A stretch of 64,000 nt of DNA from Streptomyces sp. SID8374 (GCF_009865135.1 NZ_WWGH01000001.1:434001-498000), one strand, 5' to 3'; positions 42,664 to 51,743 are shown, numbered from the stretch's first letter. Program-made: numbers and translations. The notes: generated from the sequence alone by a model not told the origin.

Positions 42664-42994
42664 GGGCGCACAGCCGTGCGGCATCGATCTGCTGGCCGGG
42701 GGCGCAGACACCGTTGTGCGGCTGCGGCGAATGCCTCCCTGGCGTCCTCCAACACATCGGGCGGCGCCTGCCTGCGCAGCCCGTCAGCGATCTCCCGGAC
42801 GCCACCGTGCGGGTGCTCCCCGGGGGTTGAGCCGGGTCCGGCGGTCGTGGCGGTGCCGGTGCCCGGCGTGGCCGGATTTCGGAGGGTGCGCGGGCCTTCG
42901 GGAACTCCCCTGCCGTCCCAGGCAGTTGTGCTGGCGGTCCCGACCGGGACCGGCCGCCGTCATGGCGGAGGAGCAGAGCTCTCAGGAGGCAGCA
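42664..42994. other. 331-bp spacer without a supported gene
   Basis: A minus-strand frame reads PDVLEDAREAFAAAAQ between about 42690 and 42760, reminiscent of short Streptomyces proteins, but it has no start with a ribosome site and ends against the reductase gene. I see no convincing gene or terminator here. Confidence 0.4.
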
Positions 42995-43213
42995 GTGGCC
43001 CAGATCGACCTGGACAAGGTCCTCGACAAGGCTTACGCGGACAAGGACCTGACCACCATCCTCGCGGCTCCCGTCTCGGCGTTGAAGGGGGTCTCGGACC
43101 GCGACGGCGAGTTGCTCCAGGAGGCGTTCAACGTCAAGACGGTGGCAGATCTGGCCAACTTGAAGTACGCCCGCTGGGCCCAGGCACTGGCCGCGCTGGA
43201 CACCTCGTCCTGA
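42995..43213 (+). CDS. small helix-hairpin-helix-like protein, 72 aa
   Basis: The 72-residue protein starts VAQIDLDKVLDKAYADKDLT and has the pattern of a helix-hairpin-helix fold: LAAPVSALKGVSDRDGELL and EAFNVKTVADLANLKYARW, where GVS and TVADL mark turns. AGGAGG lies 5 nt before GTG 42995. Similar small cytoplasmic proteins occur in other Streptomyces. DNA or protein binding is suggested only by fold. A strong hairpin follows. Confidence 0.8.
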   Translation: MAQIDLDKVLDKAYADKDLTTILAAPVSALKGVSDRDGELLQEAFNVKTVADLANLKYARWAQALAALDTSS

Positions 43214-43221
43214 CCTGACGG

Positions 43222-43255
43222 GCCCGGCCCGCCGGAGCGATCCGGCGGGCCGGGC
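43222..43255. terminator. 15-bp hairpin terminator between convergent genes
   Basis: GCCCGGCCCGCCGGA at 43222-43236 pairs perfectly with 43241-43255 around GCGA. It can serve both the small HhH gene and the M56 gene. Confidence 0.9.
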
Positions 43256-43267
43256 ACCTGGTGGGTG

Positions 43268-44206
43268 TCACAGCGGCGTCGTCGCCGCCTCCAGCACGAG
43301 GAAGAGTGCGACGGCCGCGTTGAGTGCGGAGAGCGCGGAGACGGTCGTCCCGGCGGCGGCGACGAGCGCGGCGGCACCGGCCGGGGTGAGCGCGGGCGGC
43401 CAGCCCCGGTCCGGTGGGACCGGGCCCAGCAGGGCGGCCACCCGGCGGGGCACCGGACCCGCGGCCGCGAAGTGGGCCACAGCGGCGGCCCGGGGGGCCG
43501 GGCCGGAGATGAGCGCCGCCTTGCCGACCGCGCGGGCCGTCAGCCGGCGGTCGCCGGTGGCCCGGGCCGCCTCCTCGTCCGCCCAGCGCTCGGTGGAGTA
43601 GACGAGGGCCGCCTGTAGGGGCCGCAGCAGCGGGTTGACGCACCCGGCCAGCCGGGTCGCGAGCAGCAGCCGGTGGTGGCGGCCGTCCAGGTGGGCCCGT
43701 TCGTGGGCGAGCAGCGCGCGGCGCTCCGCCGGGTCCAGGGCGGCGAGCATGGCGGTGGAGACCATGACCCGGCCCGGTGAGCCGGGCAGCGCATAGGCGT
43801 ACGGCACCTCGTCGGGCAGGACGGCGAGGTCGCCGCCGCCCGGCAGACCGGCGAGCGTGCGGTGGGCGCGGGCGCGGAAGCGGTAGTGGCGGTGGACGGT
43901 GAAGCCGCAGGCCGTCGTGACGGCGACGAGCGCCAGGATGGACGCCTTGCCCGCGAAGGCGTCGTGCGGGACGGCGTCCCGTACCTCTTCGTCGGACCAG
44001 CCGTCGGGCAGCGGGTTGCCGGGCAGCTGCGCGGTGCCGACCACCACCAGCAGGGCGAGACAGACCAGGCTGCACGAGGCGAGGATCACGGCGACGGTGG
44101 TCAGCAGGCGTGCGGCTCTCCGTGGGTGCAGGTGCTGCTCGGCCAGCCGCGCGATCGGCAGCGCGGTCAGGGGCAGGACCAGCGGCAGATACACGAAGAC
44201 GCCCAT
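43268..44206 (-). CDS. M56 family (BlaR1-like) membrane peptidase
   Basis: The 312-residue protein has an N-terminal hydrophobic part ([40 protein letters not shown]) and a zinc domain with [16 protein letters not shown] (HERAH) near residue 155 and [10 protein letters not shown] as the third-ligand region. A C-terminal membrane helix follows. In BlaR1-type systems such a protease inactivates a BlaI repressor. The gene lies immediately downstream of a blaI-like gene (2 bp gap), so both act as a pair. Confidence 0.9.
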   Translation of the reverse strand: MGVFVYLPLVLPLTALPIARLAEQHLHPRRAARLLTTVAVILASCSLVCLALLVVVGTAQLPGNPLPDGWSDEEVRDAVPHDAFAGKASILALVAVTTACGFTVHRHYRFRARAHRTLAGLPGGGDLAVLPDEVPYAYALPGSPGRVMVSTAMLAALDPAERRALLAHERAHLDGRHHRLLLATRLAGCVNPLLRPLQAALVYSTERWADEEAARATGDRRLTARAVGKAALISGPAPRAAAVAHFAAAGPVPRRVAALLGPVPPDRGWPPALTPAGAAALVAAAGTTVSALSALNAAVALFLVLEAATTPL

Positions 44207-44208
44207 CG

Positions 44209-44772
44209 TCAGTCCTCCGGCCGGTCCGTCGGCGCCGCGCCGGGGCCGACGGGGCGACTCCCGGGGCCGCCGTGGTCGCTCCCCGAGCCGCCCTGGTCGC
44301 CCCCGAGGCCGCCGTGATCGCTCCCGGGGCCGCTCTCCGCGAGCAGCGAGCGCAGCAGCTCCTCGTCGTCCGCCGAGAGGACGGAGACGAAGCTGGAGAG
44401 CACCGCGTCCCGGTCGCTCTGCTTGTCGAGGAGGCGGCGCATGCGCAGCGCGGCGAGGCCGGCCTCGTTGGCCACGGGCTGCCACAGGACGGGGCGCCCC
44501 GGCCCGGTCCGGGTGACGGCCTGCTTGGCGTGCAGGCGGGTGAGGATGGTGATGACGGTGCTGTACGAGAGGCCGCTGCCGAGCCGTTGCAGCACCCAGG
44601 CGGCGGTCACCGGTTCGGTCGCCTCGCCCAGCACGGACAGCACCTGGGCCTCCAGCTCGCCCTGGCCCCGCCTGCGGGCGGGCGTTTCCCGTTCGCCACC
44701 GGTCCCTTCGGCGTCCACCGTCCGGCCCCCCTCTCGCTCTGCTTCCTCCGCCGCCAGATCCCTGCCGTTCAT
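44209..44772 (-). CDS. BlaI/MecI/CopY-type transcriptional repressor
   Basis: The 187-residue repressor has the winged-helix core [20 protein letters not shown], then [20 protein letters not shown] and [20 protein letters not shown], followed by a dimerisation helix. Its C-terminal 40 residues are Gly/Asp/Pro-rich and look disordered, longer than in BlaI. ATG 44772 starts the frame without a clear ribosome site. A perfect TACA-N4-TGTA inverted repeat 74 bp upstream is its likely operator, shared with the divergent TerD genes. The M56 gene follows 2 bp downstream. Confidence 0.92.
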   Translation of the reverse strand: MNGRDLAAEEAEREGGRTVDAEGTGGERETPARRRGQGELEAQVLSVLGEATEPVTAAWVLQRLGSGLSYSTVITILTRLHAKQAVTRTGPGRPVLWQPVANEAGLAALRMRRLLDKQSDRDAVLSSFVSVLSADDEELLRSLLAESGPGSDHGGLGGDQGGSGSDHGGPGSRPVGPGAAPTDRPED

Positions 44773-44845
44773 CTGCCGCGCGCCGGGAAATCGTATCCAG
44801 CCGCCGGACCTCCGGTGACGTCTGGCCGCTTCCCACCTGGCCCGG

Positions 44846-44869
44846 AAAATCTACAGTGTTGTAGATTTT
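44846..44869. promoter_or_regulatory. BlaI operator between blaI and terD
   Basis: A perfect inverted repeat, arms AAAATCTACA and TGTAGATTTT around GTGT, holds the BlaI/MecI core TACA-N4-TGTA. Each arm carries a TAGATT that can serve as a -10 on its own strand, so bound repressor would block both promoters. It lies 74 bp from the blaI start and 86 bp from the terD start. Confidence 0.75.
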
Positions 44870-44955
44870 GTGGTGTAGCCGCAGAGTGTCCGCACCGTCA
44901 CCCGTGGGGGTGGGGCAGCACCTGCGCACCCGTCACCACACAAGGGAGTAACACC

Positions 44956-45531
44956 ATGGGCGTGAGCCTGGCCAAGGGCGGAAATGTCTCGCTGACCAAG
45001 GAGGCCCCGGGGCTGTCCGCGATCCTCGTCGGCCTCGGCTGGGACGTCCGCACGACCACCGGCACCGATTACGACCTCGACGCGAGCGCGCTGCTCTGCG
45101 ACGAGTCGGGCAAGGTCCTCTCCAACGAGCACTTCGTCTTCTACAACAACCTCAAGAGCCCGGACGGTTCGGTCGAGCACACCGGCGACAACCTCACCGG
45201 TGAGGGCGAGGGGGACGACGAGATCGTCAAGGTCGACCTCTCCGCGGTGCCGGGTACGGTCGCCAAGATCGTGTTCCCCGTCTCGATCCATGAGGCGGAA
45301 GGGCGCGGCCAGAGCTTCGGCCAGGTCCGCAACGCCTACATCCGCGTGGTGAACCAGGCGGGCGGCGCGGAGATCGCCCGCTACGACCTCAGCGAGGACG
45401 CCTCCACCGAGACGGCGATGGTCTTCGGCGAGCTGTACCGGCACGGCGCCGAGTGGAAGTTCCGTGCGGTGGGGCAGGGTTACGCCTCCGGGCTGAGCGG
45501 CATCGTCGCGGACTTCGGCGTGGGTCTCTGA
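44956..45531 (+). CDS. TerD family tellurium-resistance/stress protein
   Basis: The 191-residue protein starts [20 protein letters not shown] and has the TerD core [20 protein letters not shown], the Ca-binding DxDxS region and [14 protein letters not shown], with late [15 protein letters not shown]. TerD proteins bind calcium and support resistance to tellurite, phage and other stresses in the cytoplasm. AAGGGAG precedes ATG 44956. The divergent blaI gene and the operator upstream suggest repressor control. A second TerD gene follows after 55 bp. Confidence 0.93.
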   Translation: MGVSLAKGGNVSLTKEAPGLSAILVGLGWDVRTTTGTDYDLDASALLCDESGKVLSNEHFVFYNNLKSPDGSVEHTGDNLTGEGEGDDEIVKVDLSAVPGTVAKIVFPVSIHEAEGRGQSFGQVRNAYIRVVNQAGGAEIARYDLSEDASTETAMVFGELYRHGAEWKFRAVGQGYASGLSGIVADFGVGL

Positions 45532-45586
45532 CCTCGCTCCACCGGTCCGGACGCACCACCCCACCGAAACCAGCGAAGGCGGAAGC

Positions 45587-46168
45587 ATGACGATCAACCT
45601 CTCCAAGGGCCAGCAGGTCAGCCTCACCAAGTCCGGCGGCGGCGAACTCGGCGTCGTCCGGATGGGGCTGGGCTGGAAGTCCGCGCCCCGCAAGGGCTTC
45701 CTGGCCCGGCTGACCGCCCGTGACATCGACCTGGACGCCTCGGCCGTGCTCTTCGCGGGCAAGGACCCCCAGGACGTCGTCTTCTTCCAGCACCTCACCA
45801 GCGACGACGGCTCGGTCCAGCACACCGGTGACAACCGGGTCGGCGGTGCGGGCGAGGGCGGTGACGACGAGTCCATCGTCGTCGACCTGCACCGCGTGCC
45901 GGTCCACGTCGACCAGATCATCTTCACGGTCAACTCGTTCACCGGCCAGACCTTCGATGAGGTCGAGGCCGCGTTCTGCCGGCTGGTCGACGAGAGCACC
46001 GGCCAGGAGCTGGCGCGGTACACCCTGACCGGCGGCGGGCGGCACACCGCGCAGATCATGGCCAAGGTCCAGCGGGCCGGCTCGGGGTGGCAGATGACCG
46101 CCATCGGCGCCGCGGCCGACGGGCGTACGTTCCAGGACCTGATGCCCGCCGTCGCGCAGCACCTGTAG
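45587..46168 (+). CDS. second TerD family protein
   Basis: The 193-residue protein starts MTINLSKGQQVSLTKSGGGE and matches the TerD/TerZ type: MGLGWKSAPRKGFLARLTAR, IDLDASAVLFAGKDP, SIVVDLHRVPVHVDQIIF and FCRLVDESTGQELARYTL. It is a diverged paralogue of its upstream neighbour (55 bp gap), and both probably form a transcript with the membrane protein that follows. GAAGGCGGAAGC precedes ATG 45587. Confidence 0.92.
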   Translation: MTINLSKGQQVSLTKSGGGELGVVRMGLGWKSAPRKGFLARLTARDIDLDASAVLFAGKDPQDVVFFQHLTSDDGSVQHTGDNRVGGAGEGGDDESIVVDLHRVPVHVDQIIFTVNSFTGQTFDEVEAAFCRLVDESTGQELARYTLTGGGRHTAQIMAKVQRAGSGWQMTAIGAAADGRTFQDLMPAVAQHL

Positions 46169-46256
46169 CCACAGCGCCGCAATCGCGGCTCGGGGGCCGC
46201 AGGAACCCCACGGGGCCTGCGGCCGCCCCACAGCGACACATCGATCGAGGGACGGT

Positions 46257-47027
46257 ATGGGCAGGCTTTCCCCATTGGGGGACCTCGGGGACGAGGACAG
46301 ATCCGACTACGCGCAGGTGGTCGACGAGGTGCTCGCCTCGGCGGAGATCCAGCGGCTGCTGGAGGAAACCGGCGCCGGCGGCGGCCAGTTGCGGATCCGG
46401 GCCCTGGCCTCGGTGGCGCGTACGGCTCCGGCCGCCGCGGCGGAGTACCGGGCGTACGCGGCCCTGCGGCGCGAGCTGCACGCCCGGCACCGCGACAGCG
46501 GCCCCTCCTCCCTGTCGGGGCCGGGGAGCCAGGAGCGGGCGGGCGCCGGGGTGCTGGCGGTCCTCGGGGTGCTGACCCCGATCCTGGCCGGCGTCGCCGC
46601 CGCGACCTTCCTCCTGCTGGGGTACGGGCTCCGCCTCACCCGCAGTCTGGGGGCCCTGGCCGACACCCTGGTCCGGGTCGGCTGGATCAGCCTCGCCATC
46701 GCGGCGGCCACCTCCCTGATCAGCATCGTCGCCCTCTACCGCGCCGCCGCACTCCAGTCGGTGCCCACCTCGCCGCCCGGGGTGGACCGTTCGGCCGACC
46801 TGGACCGGGCCCGGGAGGCCTGGCGGACCGCCCTGCGCGACAGGGCGGTCCGCCCGTTCCTGCTCCAGGAACTCACACAGGCGGCCCCGGGCGGGGCACC
46901 CGGCCACGGCTCGCGCTTCACCCCGCCCGCCTACGCGGGCCCCGACTTCACCAGCCCGGGCTTCTCGGGCCCCGGCCACGGCACTCCTGACACCGGGTCA
47001 CCGCACCTGCCCGACACCCGGCGCTGA
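46257..47027 (+). CDS. membrane protein, two transmembrane helices
   Basis: The 256-residue protein has a soluble N-terminal helical region of about 100 residues, two hydrophobic helices (LGVLTPILAGVAAATFLLLG and VRVGWISLAIAAATSLISIV) and a cytoplasmic Gly/Pro-rich tail. No known domain was recognised. GAGGGA precedes ATG 46257. It follows the second TerD gene by 88 bp and may share its transcript. Its 3' end overlaps the convergent amidase gene by 30 bp. Confidence 0.75.
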   Translation: MGRLSPLGDLGDEDRSDYAQVVDEVLASAEIQRLLEETGAGGGQLRIRALASVARTAPAAAAEYRAYAALRRELHARHRDSGPSSLSGPGSQERAGAGVLAVLGVLTPILAGVAAATFLLLGYGLRLTRSLGALADTLVRVGWISLAIAAATSLISIVALYRAAALQSVPTSPPGVDRSADLDRAREAWRTALRDRAVRPFLLQELTQAAPGGAPGHGSRFTPPAYAGPDFTSPGFSGPGHGTPDTGSPHLPDTRR

Positions 47028-47723
47028 CGCACGCGAGCGGCGGCGGGCCGCCTCGACGAGGGCGGTCATGACGCGGGGGTCGTCGCCCATCTCCGGGTGC
47101 CACTGGACCCCGAGCACCAGGCTCTCGCGGTCGGGGAGTTCCAGGGCCTCGACCGTACCGTCGGGGGCGTGGGCGGAGGCGATCAGGCCTTCGCCCAGGC
47201 GGTCGACGGCCTGGTGGTGGTAGGCGGGCACCGTGGTCTGTTCCGGGACGGCCGCCGCGTACGCCGTGCCGGGTACGGGGTCGACCGGGTGGCCGCCGAA
47301 GACGGCGTGGCCGCCGGTGTGGCCGTCCAGGTGCTGGTGCAGGGTGCCGCCGAGGGCGACGTTCAGCAGCTGCATGCCCCGGCAGATGCCCAGCAGCGGT
47401 ACGTCCTGGTCGATCGCCGCCTCGATCAGGGCGAGCTCCCAGGCGTCCCGCTCGCGGGCCGGAGGCCCCGTACGGGGGTCGGGGGTGGCTCCGTAGCGCG
47501 TGGGCTCCACGTCCGCTCCCCCGGCGATCACCACTCCGTCCAGGGCCGCCACCGTCTCCCGGGCCGCGTCCGCGGCCTCGTCCGGCGGCAGCAGCACCGC
47601 CAGTCCGCCCGCCGCCCGGACCAGGCGGGGGTAGGCGGCGGGCAGGAGCACCGCGGGCATCTCCCAGACGCCCCAGCGGGCGGGGTCCTGGTAGGTGCTG
47701 ATGCCGATGACGGGCCGGGACAT
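46998..47723 (-). CDS. gamma-glutamyl-gamma-aminobutyrate hydrolase family protein (class I GATase)
   Basis: The 241-residue enzyme is a class I glutamine-amidotransferase-like hydrolase of the PuuD type. The nucleophile Cys is in LLGICRGMQLLNVALGG near residue 107, and the His-Glu pair in VLGVQWHPEMG. It would cleave gamma-glutamyl amines to release the amine acid product. GGAG lies 8 nt before ATG 47723. It lies downstream of the amino acid permease gene by 103 bp, on the same strand. This fits a gamma-glutamylation route for amines with the GlnA4-like protein encoded divergently. Confidence 0.92.
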   Translation of the reverse strand: MSRPVIGISTYQDPARWGVWEMPAVLLPAAYPRLVRAAGGLAVLLPPDEAADAARETVAALDGVVIAGGADVEPTRYGATPDPRTGPPARERDAWELALIEAAIDQDVPLLGICRGMQLLNVALGGTLHQHLDGHTGGHAVFGGHPVDPVPGTAYAAAVPEQTTVPAYHHQAVDRLGEGLIASAHAPDGTVEALELPDRESLVLGVQWHPEMGDDPRVMTALVEAARRRSRASAPGVGQVR

Positions 47724-47826
47724 GGACGGCTCCTTCAACTGCTGTCTCGTGAGGGATCGACGACGGTGCGACGGACGTGGCCGGTCGCGCCGCGGTGACG
47801 CCGTCGGCCACGCTTGCGTGACGTGC

Positions 47827-49305
47827 TCAGTCGCGCCGGAGTTCGGCCTCCGCCGCCGCCAGTGCGGCGAACTCCTCCTCCGGGGCCGCCGCGACCAGCC
47901 GGTGGCGGCTGTAGAAGGCGAAGTAGGCGAGCGCCACCGCGTACACACCGAGCGCGATGAACGCCGCGTCCCGGTCCACCAGGAAGGTCGCCACCAGCGC
48001 CGAGCATGCCAGAACGAAGGCCACACCCGAGGTGCGCGCACCGCCGGGGGTGCGGTAGGGCCGGGGCAGATCGGGCTCGCGGCGGCGCAGCACGATGTGG
48101 GAGAGGGCCATCAGGGCATAGCTGATGGTGGCGCCGAAGACGGCGACGTTGAGCATCCGCCCGCCGTTGCCGCTCCAGGCGGCCAGGGTGAAGCCGATGA
48201 CGCCGGGGATCAGCAGGCCGAGGTAGGGCGACTTGCGGCGGTTGGTGAGGGAGAGGAAGCGCGGCAGGTAGCCGGCCCGGGAGAGGGCGAAGAGCTGGCG
48301 GGAGCCGGCGAAGATGAGCGAGAAGAACGAGGCGACCAGGCCCGCCAGGCCCGCGTAGTTGACGAAGCGGCTCAGGACGGTCGGCTCGCCGCTGCCCTGG
48401 AGGGCGACCACGAGCGGGTTGCCCGCCTCCTTGATGGCGTTGGCGCCTTGCGCGCCGGTGGCGGAGAAGAAGGTGATGAGCGCCAGGAAGACCAGTACGG
48501 CGAGGGAGATGGCCAGGGCCTTCGGCATCGAGTGGACCGGGTCCTTGGCCTCCTCGGCGGCGAGCGGTACGCCCTCAACGCCGAGGAAGAACCACATGCC
48601 GAACGGGAACGCCGCCCAGATGCCCAGGAGCCCGTACGGCAGCCAGGAGTTGGAGCCGAAGGCGGTGGGGTCGGCCGGGATGTCGTTGAGGCGGCCCGCG
48701 TCGAACTCGGTGAACGCGCCGACGGCGAAGATCAGCAGCGCGGCGACCGCGATGGCGGTCACGACCAGGCTGAAGCGGAGCGCCTCGCCGACGCCCCAGA
48801 GGTGGATGCCGATGAAGATCGCGAAGCAGGCGAGGTAGACCGGCCAGCCGGAGGTCAGCCCGAACAGGCCGAGCGATTCGACGTAGTCGCCGATGAAGAG
48901 GGAGATGGCGGCGGGGGCGAGGATGTACTCGATGAGGATGGCCGTGCCGGTGAGGAAGCCGCCCCAGGTGCCGAGCGCGCGCCGGGCGAAGCCGTAACCG
49001 CCGCCCGCGGTCGGCAGGATGGCGGAGAGTTCGGCCAGCGCGAAGACCAGACAGGCGTACATGACGCCCATGAGGACCATGGCGACGGCGAGTCCGCCGA
49101 AGCCGCCCTTGGAGAGGCCGATGTTCCAGCCCGAGAAGTCGCCGGAGACGACATAGGCGACGCCGAGTCCGGTCAGCAGCAGCCAGCCGGCGCTGCCCCG
49201 CCTCAGGGTCCGGCGGCGCAGGTACGCGGCCGAGCCGGTCGCACCGGTCGCCCCCGGGCTCGTGGAATCGGGTGGTCCGGCGGGTGTTTCGGTTCCCTGA
49301 GCCAT
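47827..49305 (-). CDS. eat: ethanolamine/amino acid permease (APC family)
   Basis: The 492-residue inner-membrane transporter has twelve hydrophobic helices and the APC signature near the start, LLLTGLGVAYVVSGDFSGWN and LPTAGGGYGFARRALGTWGG. FGMWFFLGVEGVPLAAEEAK and RQLFALSRAGYLPRFLSL are also characteristic. It resembles Eat-type ethanolamine permeases. GGAG lies 8 nt before ATG 49305. The regulator gene upstream and the GlnA4-like gene beyond it place the transporter in an amine-uptake locus. An operator-like inverted repeat precedes it. Confidence 0.9.
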   Translation of the reverse strand: MAQGTETPAGPPDSTSPGATGATGSAAYLRRRTLRRGSAGWLLLTGLGVAYVVSGDFSGWNIGLSKGGFGGLAVAMVLMGVMYACLVFALAELSAILPTAGGGYGFARRALGTWGGFLTGTAILIEYILAPAAISLFIGDYVESLGLFGLTSGWPVYLACFAIFIGIHLWGVGEALRFSLVVTAIAVAALLIFAVGAFTEFDAGRLNDIPADPTAFGSNSWLPYGLLGIWAAFPFGMWFFLGVEGVPLAAEEAKDPVHSMPKALAISLAVLVFLALITFFSATGAQGANAIKEAGNPLVVALQGSGEPTVLSRFVNYAGLAGLVASFFSLIFAGSRQLFALSRAGYLPRFLSLTNRRKSPYLGLLIPGVIGFTLAAWSGNGGRMLNVAVFGATISYALMALSHIVLRRREPDLPRPYRTPGGARTSGVAFVLACSALVATFLVDRDAAFIALGVYAVALAYFAFYSRHRLVAAAPEEEFAALAAAEAELRRD

Positions 49306-49352
49306 GAGGCGCTCCAGATCTCTGTCGACATCGTCGATGGAACTGCTTCGAT

Positions 49353-49376
49353 CAAAGGTTCGTCGGCACACCTTTG
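49353..49376. promoter_or_regulatory. operator-like inverted repeat upstream of the permease
   Basis: CAAAGGT and ACCTTTG form a perfect 7-bp inverted repeat with a 10-nt spacer, 48 bp upstream of the permease start. The GGT and ACC spacing (16 bp overall) is the same as at 50299-50314. A FadR-type regulator is the likely ligand. Confidence 0.5.
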
Positions 49377-49464
49377 TGGAACGTCGGCGCGAAAGGCAAG
49401 GGGCCTGCGTTAAAGAGTGGTTACGGATTCATCCCGCAGCCGCCCGCCCGGCCCCCGGAACCCT

Positions 49465-50274
49465 TCAGGCCAGGAAGCCGCGCAGCAGCGCCGCCGTACC
49501 GGCGCAGTGTTCGCGCATCATCTCCCGCGCCGCCTCCGCGTCCCGGTCGAGTACGGCCTCGACGACGGCCGCGTGCTGCTGCTGGGAGTGCTCCAGGTTG
49601 CGCACCAGGAGCGGGATGCAGTCCAGGAGTTCGTTGAGGGTGGCCCGTACGGAGGCGTACCGGGCGGCGAGCGAGCGGGAGCCGGAGAGTTCGGCGAGGG
49701 TGAGGTGGAGCAGGGTGTCCTGGCGGCGGTAGTCCTCCAGCCGGGCGCCCTGGGTGGCCTCCAGGGCGGCCCGCAGCCGGTCGGCGCCGTCGGCCGGGAG
49801 CCCGTCGGCGCAGAGCCCGGCGGCCCCGGCCTCCAGCACCTCGCGGAAGCGCAGGGTGTCCTCCACGTCGACGGCCGCCACCCGGCGCCGCAGTTCGTCG
49901 CTTGCATCGGCGGCGTTCGTGCGCGGCAGGACGAACGTTCCGCCGTAGCGGCCGCGCCGGCTCTCCACCATGCCCTGGTCCTGGAGGACCTTGAGCACCT
50001 CGCGCAGGGTCACCCGGCTGACGCCCAGGTGCTGGGCGAGTTCGCGCTCGGCGGGCAGCCGGTCGCCGGGCGGGACGAGGCCGAGGCGGAGCAGTTGCAG
50101 GACCTGCTCCAGGGTCTCCTCGAAGCCGTTGCCCGCGCGGACAGGGCGCAGGACGGAGGCCAGCGGCCCGGAGCCGGTCTCCACCGCCTCCCCGCCCAGG
50201 CCCTCGGGGACCTCCGGGGCACCGGCCTCGCCCGCCGCCGGACGGGTGCCGCCGGTTCTCCTTCTGGTGACCAC
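49465..50274 (-). CDS. FadR/GntR family transcriptional regulator
   Basis: The 269-residue regulator has an N-terminal winged helix, GDRLPAERELAQHLGVSRVT followed by LREVLKVLQDQGMVESRRGR, and a C-terminal FCD ligand domain. FCD family members bind carboxylates or amino acids through a metal. The start is GTG 50274, preceded by GAAGGGGAT. It lies between the permease gene and the divergent GlnA4-like gene, so it is the natural regulator of both. Operator-like sites lie in both promoter regions. Confidence 0.92.
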   Translation of the reverse strand: MVTRRRTGGTRPAAGEAGAPEVPEGLGGEAVETGSGPLASVLRPVRAGNGFEETLEQVLQLLRLGLVPPGDRLPAERELAQHLGVSRVTLREVLKVLQDQGMVESRRGRYGGTFVLPRTNAADASDELRRRVAAVDVEDTLRFREVLEAGAAGLCADGLPADGADRLRAALEATQGARLEDYRRQDTLLHLTLAELSGSRSLAARYASVRATLNELLDCIPLLVRNLEHSQQQHAAVVEAVLDRDAEAAREMMREHCAGTAALLRGFLA

Positions 50275-50295
50275 TCGCGGATCCCCTTCCCAAGC

Positions 50296-50317
50296 AATGG
50301 TTCTCTGTCATACCTTA
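50296..50317. promoter_or_regulatory. related operator-like site upstream of GlnA4-like gene
   Basis: GGT at 50299-50301 and ACC at 50312-50314 have the same 10-nt spacing as in the site at 49353-49376. On the minus strand 11 of 16 bases match between the two cores. It lies in the 73-bp spacer between the FadR gene and the synthetase gene. Confidence 0.45.
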
Positions 50318-50347
50318 AGCCTCCCGGTTCACCCAAGGAGGAATCCC

Positions 50348-51712
50348 GTGGCAGACCGCACACCCCCGCTCACCGTCGACGAGCTCCGCTCACGCGTCGC
50401 GGACGGGTCGATAGACACTGTGGTGCTGGCCTTCCCCGATATGCAGGGCCGGCTCCAGGGGAAGCGGTTCGCAGCCGGGTTCTTCCTCGACGAGGTGCTG
50501 GAGCACGGTACCGAGGGCTGCAACTACCTGCTGGCCGTGGACACCGAGATGCGGACCGTCGACGGTTACGCGATGTCGTCGTGGGAGAACGGCTACGGCG
50601 ACTTCGGCATGGTCCCCGACCCGGCCACGCTCCGCCCGGTCCCCTGGCACGAGGGCACCGCGCTCCTGATCGCCGACCTCGCCTGGCACGACGGCAGCCC
50701 GGTCGTCGCCGCGCCGCGCCAGATCCTGCGGCGCCAGCTGGACCGGCTGGCCGCGCTGGGCTACACGGCTCAGGTCGGCACGGAGCTGGAGTTCATCGTC
50801 TTCCGGGACAGTTACGAGGAGGCCTGGGACCGCGACTACCGCGGGCTGACCCCGGCCAACCAGTACAACATCGACTACTCGATCCTCGGCACCGGCCGGA
50901 TCGAACCGCTGCTGCGCCGCATCCGCAACGAGATGCAGCAGGCGGGGCTGACCGTCGAGTCCGCCAAGGGCGAGTGCAACCCCGGGCAGCACGAGATCGT
51001 CTTCCGCTACGACGAGGCGCTGACCACCTGCGACCAGCACGCCGTCTACAAGACCGGCGCCAAGGAGATCGCGGCCCAGGAAGGCGTCTCGCTGACCTTC
51101 ATGGCCAAGTACGACGAGCGCGAGGGCAACTCCTGCCACATCCACCTCTCCCTCACCGACGAGAACGGCGAGAACGTGATGGCCGGCGACGGGCCGGACG
51201 GCATGTCCGAGCTGATGCGCCACTTCCTGGCCGGCCAGCTCGCCGCGCTGCGCGACTTCTCCCTCCTCTACGCGCCCAACATCAACTCCTACAAACGCTT
51301 CCAGCCCGGCTCCTTCGCCCCCACCGCCGTCGCCTGGGGCGTCGACAACCGGACCTGCGCCCTGCGGGTCGTCGGCCACGGCCGCTCCATGCGCTTCGAG
51401 AACCGGCTGCCGGGCGGTGACGTCAACCCGCACCTGGCCGTCGCCGGACTGGTCGCCGCCGGGCTGTACGGGGTGGAGCACCGGCTGCCGTTGCCGGAGG
51501 CCTGTACGGGCAACGCCTACACCGCCGCGTACGACCAGGTGCCGACGACCCTGCGTGAGGCAGCCGAGCTGTGGGAGGCCAGCCCCATCGCCAAGGAGGC
51601 GTTCGGCGAGGAGGTCGTGGCGCACTACCTGAACATGGCGAAGGTCGAACTGACCGCGTACGACTCCGCGGTGACCGACTGGGAGCTGCGCCGCTCCTTC
51701 GAACGCCTCTGA
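50348..51712 (+). CDS. glnA4: glutamine-synthetase-like enzyme, GlnA4 (gamma-glutamylethanolamide synthetase) type
   Basis: The 454-residue cytoplasmic enzyme is a glutamine synthetase homologue that I recognise as the GlnA4 type. Family landmarks are VDTEMRTVDGYAMSSWENGY, GTELEFIVF with an acidic metal-binding pair, NYNIDYSILG-like ANQYNIDYSIL, ESAKGECNPGQHEI, NSCHIHLSL, FQPGSFAPTAVAWGVDNRT and RFENRLPGGDVNPH. GlnA4 of S. coelicolor joins glutamate to ethanolamine and starts an ethanolamine utilisation route. AAGGAGG precedes GTG 50348. The aldehyde dehydrogenase and SDR genes follow on the same strand. Confidence 0.85.
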   Translation: MADRTPPLTVDELRSRVADGSIDTVVLAFPDMQGRLQGKRFAAGFFLDEVLEHGTEGCNYLLAVDTEMRTVDGYAMSSWENGYGDFGMVPDPATLRPVPWHEGTALLIADLAWHDGSPVVAAPRQILRRQLDRLAALGYTAQVGTELEFIVFRDSYEEAWDRDYRGLTPANQYNIDYSILGTGRIEPLLRRIRNEMQQAGLTVESAKGECNPGQHEIVFRYDEALTTCDQHAVYKTGAKEIAAQEGVSLTFMAKYDEREGNSCHIHLSLTDENGENVMAGDGPDGMSELMRHFLAGQLAALRDFSLLYAPNINSYKRFQPGSFAPTAVAWGVDNRTCALRVVGHGRSMRFENRLPGGDVNPHLAVAGLVAAGLYGVEHRLPLPEACTGNAYTAAYDQVPTTLREAAELWEASPIAKEAFGEEVVAHYLNMAKVELTAYDSAVTDWELRRSFERL

Positions 51713-51743
51713 CCACCCCCTGCTTCCCGATCGAGGTCCGTAC

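Noticed and set aside
42605..42805. Possible small minus-strand gene after the reductase gene
   Set aside because: A helix-like segment PDVLEDAREAFAAA is present, but there is no ribosome site and the frame runs into antisense of the reductase.
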